NCBI GenBank assembly: GCA_021784615.1
Contig: JAJYHU010000052.1
Coordinates: 1 to 8,215 of the forward strand
Length of the DNA stretch: 8,215 nt
Direction: 5' to 3'
From: Acidobacteriota bacterium
Lineage (GTDB): Bacteria; Acidobacteriota; Terriglobia; UBA7540
Every line of letters begins with the position of its first letter. Within the stretch, counting starts at the first letter, position 1. The notes below the pieces were generated by a model. It saw only the letters and a list, made by a program, of their open reading frames with translations, did not search any database and was not told the origin of the DNA. Positions 1-5,143 of the stretch are shown one piece after another. Made by a program: the position numbers and the translations under genes.

Positions 1-1319
1 CGCAAGACCCGGACGCGTTGCTCGGAAAAGCTCGCATCGCTTTTTATCAAGGAAAGTTTCCAGAAGCGCAAGCGTCCGCAACTGAAGCGGTCGAGAAGCG
101 GCCTGACGATTTCTCTTCGGTTTTCCTTCTGGCCAGCATCGAACACGCCCGGGGCCGCCGCCGGGAAACCTTGGACCTTCTCAATCGCGCACAGAAGTTG
201 AGTCCGGGAGATCCGGAGGTCGCCTCGCTGCGGAACCGGACTCTTTCAGAATCAAAGGTGACGTTGCGCACCACGGCGGGCTTTGCGCGGGAAATAGGGC
301 CGCCCAGCGAATTCAACGGACGCACGGGACTGGCCAATGAAGACTTGCGGATGTACACGTACGGAACCACGATCGGCCTCAACTTGCTGCCCAGAACAAA
401 CTCCTACCTTTCCTTGGTGTCGCTTCCCACCGATAGCCCGCCGAGCGCCCAACTTGACAGCTTTGGAAACAGAGTCCCGACGGGAATCACGGGCGCTGCG
501 GCTCCCTACGAATTCCTTTACCGGCAATCGACCCGCTTCGGACCGCGGCTTACCGTTCGGGCCGGGGCGGGCGCTGTGCGGTTCGGGCCAGGGGCGCTGG
601 TTTCCGTGCCGGAGCAGGCGTCGCCGGTCAGGTCGGCGGGAGAACGTCCTTTGGGACTGGCTGGCGCCAGTTTCGGACTCGCCAAAAATCTCAGCGTGGA
701 TATTGACGCTACCCGCTCCGCCATCACGTACACACCGGTCTCGACCCGCTTGGGAATCATGCGGGGCCAGTTGCTCGGGCGCATCAATTACTTCTTCAAC
801 TCCCGGACGGAGCTGCATTTGACTTATTGGTACGGGCGATATTCTTCCGAAGAGTACGCGCACACGAGCGTGGTCAACGGCGTGACCGAGACCTCGACCC
901 TGGCCGACCACGACCACGTGAACGGAGGCTCGATCATTTTCAACAGGACCTTTGCGCAGTCAGACCGCTTTTCATTTGACGGCGGGTATGAAGGCTTGAT
1001 TTACGGGTTTGGCGGCAGCAGCCAGAATGTCTTCTTGGGGTTCTTTGCGCCCAGTTTTTATCAGCTGCATGAACTTGTCCCCCGCGTCTATGGCACGCTT
1101 TGGGGGCCGCTCGGTTATGACATAAGCGGCGGAATTGGTATTCAACAGACCAATCACGGCGGGGCGGTCACACGAGCCTGGAACGTCAGTCCTAATCTTT
1201 CGATCCGGGTCAGCAGGCATCTGCGGCTTATCCTCGGATATACCCATTACAACACCGCAGAGGCTTTGGGACCCTTGCGCGGGAATGCGGTGAGATTTGT
1301 GACCGAATGGCAATACTGA
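1..1319 (+). CDS. TPR protein with C-terminal outer-membrane beta-barrel (5' end missing)
   Basis: The reading frame is open from the first bases of the window, so the gene begins upstream; the TTG at 18 is only an internal Leu codon. The first ~75 visible residues form about two tetratricopeptide repeats, with the alternating small/aromatic helix pattern (LGKARIAFYQGKFPEA, then a second unit ending in KLSPGDPEVASL). From about residue 85 to the end the sequence changes to amphipathic strands rich in Tyr, Phe, Gly, Asn and Thr, and it closes on VRFVTEWQY, an aromatic C-terminus typical of outer-membrane beta-barrels. TPR plus barrel is the layout of exopolysaccharide export porins such as BcsC and PgaA, so a role in envelope export is possible. 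No polysaccharide synthase is visible here, so the substrate is unknown. Confidence is high for a real gene and moderate for the barrel call. Confidence 0.8.
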   Translation, partial: QDPDALLGKARIAFYQGKFPEAQASATEAVEKRPDDFSSVFLLASIEHARGRRRETLDLLNRAQKLSPGDPEVASLRNRTLSESKVTLRTTAGFAREIGPPSEFNGRTGLANEDLRMYTYGTTIGLNLLPRTNSYLSLVSLPTDSPPSAQLDSFGNRVPTGITGAAAPYEFLYRQSTRFGPRLTVRAGAGAVRFGPGALVSVPEQASPVRSAGERPLGLAGASFGLAKNLSVDIDATRSAITYTPVSTRLGIMRGQLLGRINYFFNSRTELHLTYWYGRYSSEEYAHTSVVNGVTETSTLADHDHVNGGSIIFNRTFAQSDRFSFDGGYEGLIYGFGGSSQNVFLGFFAPSFYQLHELVPRVYGTLWGPLGYDISGGIGIQQTNHGGAVTRAWNVSPNLSIRVSRHLRLILGYTHYNTAEALGPLRGNAVRFVTEWQY

Positions 1320-1468
1320 GCTGCTCGTTTCTCGGGCTTGAAGCGGGTATCTCTATCGAGTGCAGGGACGTTTGGAAAAGAGTCTAAACGGAACGCGATC
1401 CCTGGGTCCCGGTCGGCTTAACGGGAAATTCCAGAGTCGCAACTCAGTCCGTTTCTTTGGGGTGAAAA
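1320..1468. other. Intergenic gap between the barrel protein and the small membrane protein
   Basis: These 149 bases hold no ORF of note. I found no convincing promoter hexamers with correct spacing and no hairpin followed by a T-tract. The membrane-protein gene that follows either has a promoter I cannot recognise or is read through from upstream. GGGGTG at 1459-1464 lies a few bases before its GTG start and may serve as a weak ribosome binding site. Confidence 0.4.
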
Positions 1469-1867
1469 GTGGGGAAAACAACTTCAGTGGATAAGGCGCT
1501 GCACCGGGTAGTTTCCTTTCCTTTCCGGGTTCTCTGTTGGATTATCGACATGTTTCTTTTGGCCGCCCTCTTTGGCTTTGTGATCCTTTTCATTATCCAG
1601 TTCACACATTCGCCCAAGCTGCTTCATTGGGGTTGGATCGTAGGGCTCAAGCGGTTGGGAGACCCGGTGCTGGCGGAGATCAGTTCCTGGGTCAGAATGG
1701 ACTGGCCGGCCGGCACGGGCTTCAGTTTTATTCCCATCGTCATGGCCTTTTTCACATGGTTGGTGAAGATTGTGGTCGACGGGATATTTCTTAAAAGCAG
1801 CAGCGCTTTCTCAAAAATTGGCCGGGCATTCCAGCCTCCGGCGGGAGGGCGAGTTCGCCCTTCATGA
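1469..1867 (+). CDS. Small hypothetical membrane protein with two transmembrane helices
   Basis: I do not recognise this 132-residue protein. It begins at a GTG (1469), the first start codon after an in-frame TGA at 1463-1465. Two hydrophobic segments stand out. The first spans about residues 20-46 (core IDMFLLAALFGFVILFIIQF) and the second about residues 84-107 (core FIPIVMAFFTWLVKIVVDGIF). They are separated by a ~35-residue linker with several Trp residues (LLHWGWIVGL, ISSWVRMDW). A basic N-terminus (KALHRVV) precedes the first helix, and the tail is short, basic and Pro/Gly-rich. An inner-membrane location is expected. Nothing shows catalysis. The hydrophobicity pattern and clean start make a real gene likely, but its partner and job are unknown. 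Its 3' end carries hairpins that may terminate the convergent SDR transcript. Confidence 0.65.
   Translation: MGKTTSVDKALHRVVSFPFRVLCWIIDMFLLAALFGFVILFIIQFTHSPKLLHWGWIVGLKRLGDPVLAEISSWVRMDWPAGTGFSFIPIVMAFFTWLVKIVVDGIFLKSSSAFSKIGRAFQPPAGGRVRPS
1812..1842 (-). terminator. Possible terminator for the convergent SDR gene, inside the neighbour's 3' end
   Basis: Read on the minus strand, GCCGG (1842-1838) pairs with CCGGC (1825-1821) around a 12-nt loop. After C and AA comes a run of five T (1817-1813). The stem is only 5 bp but all G/C. It lies about 60 nt beyond the stop of the minus-strand SDR, as expected for a factor-independent terminator, though it is weak by usual standards. Confidence 0.35.
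1844..1863. other. 8-bp hairpin overlapping the end of the membrane-protein gene
   Basis: GGAGGGCG (1844-1851) pairs with CGCCCTTC (1856-1863) around the loop AGTT. This gives 8 bp with one G-T wobble. It ends just before the TGA at 1865-1867. No T-tract follows on the plus strand, so alone it is not a canonical terminator. On the minus strand it directly precedes the 1842-1821 stem and T-run, so the two may act together at this convergent junction. Confidence 0.35.
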
Positions 1868-1902
1868 AGGCGTCAAGTTTTCGGAAACACTACGGCCTGA
1901 TC

Positions 1903-2682
1903 CTACTCCCCCACTCCCTGCGCCAAAAAACCGCCGTCCACGGGAATAAAAGCTCCGGTAACGAAGCTTGCGGCGTCGGAGGCAAGGAAGATTGCAGCCC
2001 CTTTGATTTCCTCCAACTGGCCGAAACGCTTCATGGGCGTGTGCGAAAGGATGGAGGTTTTGCGCGCAGTCTGGTTGATGATCTCCTTATTAAGATCGGT
2101 TTCAAAAACTCCCGGAGCGATGGCATTGACGGTGATAAGGTATTTGGCCCATTCTGCCGCCAGGCAGCGGGTCACCTGGGCGACCGCTCCTTTGCTGGCG
2201 GCGTAGGGGACAACTTCATGGGTGCTCAGGAATGACGCGATCGACGCAATGTTAATGATGCGGCCATACTTTTGTTCCCGCATCACCCGGCCGACCATCT
2301 GGCATGCATTCCACGTTCCCTTCAAGTTGATGTTTAACACGCGGTCCCATTGCTCTTCGGTGACTTCAAAGGAAGGAACGCGCATTGTGGTTCCGGCGGA
2401 GTTCACCAAGATATCAATCCGGCCCATCTCCTGGAGCATTTTGTCGATCACCGTCTGGATCTGGTCCCGCGCCGTTACGTCGGCTGTGATCTCGAAAGTC
2501 TTCTTCCCCAGCGACTTGATTTCCTCCGCGCTTTTGCGGACCTCCTCTGCGCGGCGGCTGACCGGAACCACGTTGGCTCCCGCTTCGGCCAGTCCTATGG
2601 CAATGGATTTTCCCAGTCCGCTGGTGCCGCCAAAAACCAAAGCGTTTTTTCCTTCCAGGCTCAATTTCCTGTAGTAAGACAA
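1903..2682 (-). CDS. SDR-family oxidoreductase (gluconate 5-dehydrogenase-like)
   Basis: Classical short-chain dehydrogenase/reductase, 259 residues from the TTG at 2682. I chose this start over an in-frame ATG at 2718 because GGAGGAG (2696-2690) sits 7 nt before the TTG, and because a good promoter -10 overlaps the ATG. The Rossmann glycine motif is GGTSGLG (18-24), followed by the cofactor-loop Asp in ADV (68) and NSAG (94-97, normally NNAG). The catalytic tetrad is N119, S147, Y160 and K164, with the canonical 13-residue Ser-Tyr step. Strand 2 ends in VSRR, and R43/R44 favour NADP(H). The C-terminus has the usual FVTGAFIPVDGG. The overall pattern resembles gluconate 5-dehydrogenase and 2-keto-3-deoxygluconate 5-dehydrogenase (KduD-type) enzymes, but SDR substrates cannot be read from sequence. 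It diverges from a D-mannonate oxidoreductase-like SDR, which supports a sugar-acid substrate. Cytoplasmic. Confidence 0.88.
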   Translation of the reverse strand: MSYYRKLSLEGKNALVFGGTSGLGKSIAIGLAEAGANVVPVSRRAEEVRKSAEEIKSLGKKTFEITADVTARDQIQTVIDKMLQEMGRIDILVNSAGTTMRVPSFEVTEEQWDRVLNINLKGTWNACQMVGRVMREQKYGRIINIASIASFLSTHEVVPYAASKGAVAQVTRCLAAEWAKYLITVNAIAPGVFETDLNKEIINQTARKTSILSHTPMKRFGQLEEIKGAAIFLASDAASFVTGAFIPVDGGFLAQGVGE

Positions 2683-2689
2683 GCCGCTT

Positions 2690-2696
2690 CTCCTCC
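2690..2696 (-). promoter_or_regulatory. Shine-Dalgarno that fixes a TTG start for the SDR
   Basis: The minus strand reads GGAGGAG, a near-perfect anti-16S match, 7 nt upstream of TTG (2682-2680). It lies inside the longer ORF that begins at ATG 2718, and that ATG has no comparable site in front of it. Confidence 0.7.
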
Positions 2697-2716
2697 GTGC
2701 CGAAATGCAATTTGCC

Positions 2717-2746
2717 ATCGTAGCATTCGCATTGAAAAAGAGGCAA
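2717..2746 (-). promoter_or_regulatory. Predicted sigma70-type promoter of the minus-strand SDR
   Basis: On the minus strand, TTGCCT (2746-2741) and TACGAT (2722-2717) are separated by 18 nt, and TGC stands directly before the -10 (extended -10). Each hexamer matches consensus at four of six positions. Transcription would start near 2710, leaving a leader of about 28 nt that contains the Shine-Dalgarno. The -10 overlaps the ATG at 2718, so that ATG would not be transcribed from here. Confidence 0.5.
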
Positions 2747-2764
2747 GCGAGGATAGGCGGCCTC

Positions 2765-2794
2765 TTGCACCGCTGCTCCCCCGGATGCTAGTCT
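2765..2794 (+). promoter_or_regulatory. Weaker second promoter candidate toward the UxuB-like gene
   Basis: TTGCAC (2765-2770), an 18-nt spacer and TAGTCT (2789-2794) with TGC before it repeat the geometry of the other two promoters. The hexamers are poorer (three of six matches each), and the site is about 160 nt from the start codon. Listed as a possible upstream promoter only. Confidence 0.2.
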
Positions 2795-2832
2795 TTCCTT
2801 TTAGCGAGCCCCATTAAGAAATTGCCGCGGTC

Positions 2833-2874
2833 GAGGCGAAAAAGGCCGGGAGATCGCCTCCGTTCGGCAGGCGA
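2833..2874. repeat. Inverted repeat cluster, candidate operator
   Basis: GAGGCGA (2833-2839) and its exact reverse complement TCGCCTC (2854-2860) have centres 21 bp apart, about two helical turns. A further AGGCGA (2869-2874) forms a second inverted pair with TCGCCT (2854-2859). The cluster ends 2 bp before the predicted -35 of the UxuB-like gene, where a regulator would normally bind. AGGCGA also occurs by chance in nearby coding sequence (for example about 3038 and 3397), so the evidence is the spacing and position rather than the word itself. Confidence 0.35.
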
Positions 2875-2876
2875 GC

Positions 2877-2906
2877 GTGTCAGCAGCGGGACGCCTATGC
2901 TAGAGT
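2877..2906 (+). promoter_or_regulatory. Predicted promoter of the UxuB-like SDR / LarA-like operon
   Basis: GTGTCA (2877-2882) and TAGAGT (2901-2906) are 18 nt apart, with TGC just before the -10 (TGCTAGAGT, extended -10). Each hexamer matches consensus at four of six positions. Transcription would begin near 2913, giving a leader of about 45 nt that carries the strong ribosome binding site at 2942-2948. No promoter-like site was seen in the 62-nt gap before the LarA-like gene, so both genes probably depend on this one. Confidence 0.45.
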
Positions 2907-2941
2907 GAAAATCTGTTTGTTGCACACTTTACGAAGATGGC

Positions 2942-2948
2942 GGGAGGT
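2942..2948 (+). promoter_or_regulatory. Shine-Dalgarno that selects the 2958 start
   Basis: GGGAGGT lies 9 nt before ATG 2958. The in-frame ATG at 2937 is preceded by CTTTACGAAG, with no such site, and would add only seven residues of low complexity. Confidence 0.7.
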
Positions 2949-2957
2949 CGTACCGGC

Positions 2958-3791
2958 ATGGACTTGAACCAGGTGACCCAACAATATAATTTTTCAGGAC
3001 AAACCGTTGCGATCACAGGAGGTGCGGGAATCCTGGGAGGCGAGCTTGTGCGCGCGCTGGCAGGGTGCGGAGCTAACGTCGCCATACTGGATCTTAACCT
3101 GGACCCCGCCCAGCGCATCCTGGAACTCCTGGGTCCGCGGGCGAGCCAGGTGATGACGGTTCGCACCAATGTTCTGGATTTGGAGAGTTTGCGGCAGGCC
3201 TCGCAGGCTGTGCTTGAGAAGTTCGGCGCAATCGATTGCCTGGTGAACGCGGCGGGAGGCAACAAGCCCCAGGCGACGACCAGCCCCGATCTTTCCTTCT
3301 TTGACTTGCCGGCGGATGCTTTCCGGTGGGTATTTGACCTGAATATCCTGGGAACCATTCTTCCTTCTCAGGTGTTCGGCAAGGTGATGGCGGAAAAAGG
3401 CGAGGGAGTCATTTTGAACATTTCCTCCATGAACGCCTTCCGTCCTTTGACTCGCATTCCGGCCTACTCAGCGGCGAAAGCCGGCGTCAGCAACTTTACG
3501 CAGTGGTTGGCCGTGCACATGGCCCAGGTCTATTCGCCGAAGATTCGCGTGAATGCCATCGCGCCGGGATTCTTTCTGACGCAGCAGAACAAGTTCCTGC
3601 TGACGGATGAGAAGACGGGCGGCCTGACCGCGCGAGGCAAATCGATCATCGACCACACTCCCGCAGGCCGCTTCGGAAAACCGGATGATTTGTTCGGAAC
3701 CGTTTTGTGGCTTCTTTCACCGGCTTCGGCATTTGTCACCGGAGTCATCGTGCCGATCGATGGCGGTTTTGCGGCCTATAGTGGAGTCTGA
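2958..3791 (+). CDS. uxuB: D-mannonate oxidoreductase-type SDR (fructuronate reductase)
   Basis: SDR of 277 residues, close to the ~278 of Bacillus YjmF (UxuB), which interconverts D-mannonate and D-fructuronate in glucuronate catabolism. The Rossmann motif is TGGAGILG (20-27). Strand 2 ends with D45, which favours NAD(H). NAAGG (97-101) replaces NNAG. The tetrad is N129, S157, Y170 and K174. An insertion after the PGFF motif (QQNKFLLTDEKTGGLTARGK, residues 209-228) and the FAAYSGV C-terminus are what I remember of this subfamily and distinguish it from generic SDRs. The ATG at 2958 is chosen for its GGGAGGT site. The LarA-like gene follows after 62 nt on the same strand, probably in one operon. 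The same enzyme class could act on another aldonate; the exact substrate is inferred, the SDR fold is certain. Cytoplasmic. Confidence 0.82.
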   Translation: MDLNQVTQQYNFSGQTVAITGGAGILGGELVRALAGCGANVAILDLNLDPAQRILELLGPRASQVMTVRTNVLDLESLRQASQAVLEKFGAIDCLVNAAGGNKPQATTSPDLSFFDLPADAFRWVFDLNILGTILPSQVFGKVMAEKGEGVILNISSMNAFRPLTRIPAYSAAKAGVSNFTQWLAVHMAQVYSPKIRVNAIAPGFFLTQQNKFLLTDEKTGGLTARGKSIIDHTPAGRFGKPDDLFGTVLWLLSPASAFVTGVIVPIDGGFAAYSGV

Positions 3792-3841
3792 TTAAAGCTT
3801 AGACCGAGGGGCTGAATTCGGGGGATGGAAAAGACGTTGCA

Positions 3842-3848
3842 GGGAGGA
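3842..3848 (+). promoter_or_regulatory. Shine-Dalgarno of the LarA-like gene
   Basis: GGGAGGA lies 5 nt before ATG 3854. It supports that start and independent translation initiation within the same transcript as the preceding SDR. Confidence 0.6.
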
Positions 3849-3853
3849 AGCCG

Positions 3854-5101
3854 ATGGTAATCGGACAAGGATTTGCGGACCGTTATTTGACCAACGATGA
3901 AATTTGCGGCATCGTCCAACAAGGATTGGGCTCGCTGGATCTCGACGGCAAGCGCGTCCTGGTGATTATTCCCGATGGCACCCGCACCATGCCCACGCCG
4001 TTAATGTTCGGTTTATTTGAGAAGCAACTTGCTTCGCGCGTGGCGGCCCTCGATTACCTTGTGGCGCTGGGGACGCATCCCATGATGAGCGATGCGCAGC
4101 TCAGCAAGCTGGTGGGCCGCCCCGTGGAAAACGGGCAGGCCGGCAAAAGCCGCATCTTTAACCACCACTGGGAAAACCCCGCAAACTTTTTGACCCTGGG
4201 TGTTATTCCGGCGACTGAGATCTCTGAAATCACCGGCGGCCTGCTGGCCGAGGAGGTTCCCGTCCAGCTTAACAAGATGATCCTTGACTACGACCAGATC
4301 ATTATTTGCGGACCTGTTTTTCCCCACGAGGTTGTCGGCTTCTCCGGCGGCACCAAGTATTTTTTCCCCGGGATCGGCGGATCGGAAATCATCAACCTGA
4401 CTCACTGGGTGGGCGCGCTGATGACCAACTATCGGGTGATCGGTTCCGGCTATACGCCGCTTCGCGCCATCATTGACCGGGCTGTCAGCTTTATCGACCG
4501 CCCCACGGAGTGCTTTGCCCTGGTGGTGACGCACGAGGGTGTGGCGGGGCTCTATTTCGGCACGCCACAGGAGGCTTGGAAGTCGGCCTCCGCCCTCTCA
4601 GCCCAAAAGCATATCGTCTACGTGAAGAAACCCTTTCGGCGCGTTCTCTCCGTCATGCCCAAGCTCTACGACGATTTGTGGACGGGAGCCAAGGGGATGT
4701 ACAAGATGGAGCCGGCCGTCGCGGACGGCGGCGAAGTCGTCATCTATGCGCCCCACATCGACGAAGTCAGCTACACGCACGGCAAGTTGATTGAAGAAAT
4801 CGGCTATCACTGCCGGGATTATTTTCTGGCGCAGTGGGAGAAGTTCAAGGGCTATCCGGGCGGAGTTCTTGCGCACTCGACGCACGTCAAGGGACTTGGC
4901 GCCTACGATGCCGCCACCGGCAAGGAGACGCCGCGGATTCAGGTGACGCTTGCGACCGGCATCCCCCGCGAACGCTGCGAGCGCATCAACCTAGGTTACC
5001 TCGATCCCGCAACCATCCATCCGGAAGAATGGGCGGGCAGGGAAGACGAAGGCATCCTGATGGTGCCCCGCGCAGGCGAAATGCTCTATCGCGTTCAATA
5101 A
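3854..5101 (+). CDS. LarA-family nickel-dependent hydroxyacid racemase/epimerase
   Basis: A 415-residue member of the lactate racemase (LarA) superfamily, which uses a nickel-pincer nucleotide to invert the alpha-carbon of 2-hydroxyacids by hydride transfer. Visible family marks are PDGTR (40-44), GTHP (73-76), NHH (103-105) and HEVVGFSGGTK (158-168) followed by PG (172-173) and H184. Compared with Lactobacillus plantarum LarA, D41/R44 match D72/R75, H158 matches catalytic H174, K168 the cofactor-bound K184, and H184 the nickel ligand H200. The spacings of 3, 10 and 16 residues are identical. The other catalytic His (H108 in LarA) is probably H104 or H105, so the intervening stretch is about 13 residues shorter. 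The superfamily also includes malate racemase and D-gluconate 2-epimerase. Beside a UxuB-like SDR and opposite a UxaE-like gene, an aldonate such as gluconate or mannonate is more likely than lactate. No larB, larC or larE lies in the window. Confidence 0.85.
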   Translation: MVIGQGFADRYLTNDEICGIVQQGLGSLDLDGKRVLVIIPDGTRTMPTPLMFGLFEKQLASRVAALDYLVALGTHPMMSDAQLSKLVGRPVENGQAGKSRIFNHHWENPANFLTLGVIPATEISEITGGLLAEEVPVQLNKMILDYDQIIICGPVFPHEVVGFSGGTKYFFPGIGGSEIINLTHWVGALMTNYRVIGSGYTPLRAIIDRAVSFIDRPTECFALVVTHEGVAGLYFGTPQEAWKSASALSAQKHIVYVKKPFRRVLSVMPKLYDDLWTGAKGMYKMEPAVADGGEVVIYAPHIDEVSYTHGKLIEEIGYHCRDYFLAQWEKFKGYPGGVLAHSTHVKGLGAYDAATGKETPRIQVTLATGIPRERCERINLGYLDPATIHPEEWAGREDEGILMVPRAGEMLYRVQ

Positions 5102-5143
5102 GCTGGGCGAAGAAGCTCTGACCCGGCCGAATGCGGCGGCGCC
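5102..5143. other. Short convergent junction without a clear terminator
   Basis: The LarA-like and UxaE-like genes end 42 bp apart, tail to tail. Small G/C hairpins occur (GCCG 5126-5129 with CGGC 5134-5137; GCGGC 5136-5140 with GCCGC 5147-5151), but neither is followed by a T-run on either strand. Termination here is probably factor-dependent, or transcripts overlap. Confidence 0.35.

Noticed and set aside
252..917. Long minus-strand ORF (221 codons) opposite the barrel protein
   Set aside because: Its translation is Arg/Gly/Ser-rich with no domain, and the plus-strand frame has clear TPR and barrel character. It is an antisense shadow.
1864..2235. Plus-strand ORF opposite the 3' half of the minus-strand SDR
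   Set aside because: The opposite strand encodes a complete SDR with catalytic tetrad; this ORF shows no family features.
2937..2957. ATG 2937 as start of the UxuB-like SDR
   Set aside because: It has no Shine-Dalgarno and adds MAGGRTG only; ATG 2958 has GGGAGGT at good distance.
3854..5101. Naming the LarA-like protein lactate racemase (larA)
   Set aside because: The cofactor site is conserved across many hydroxyacid racemases and epimerases. The sugar-acid neighbourhood and the lack of lactate genes argue against assigning lactate.
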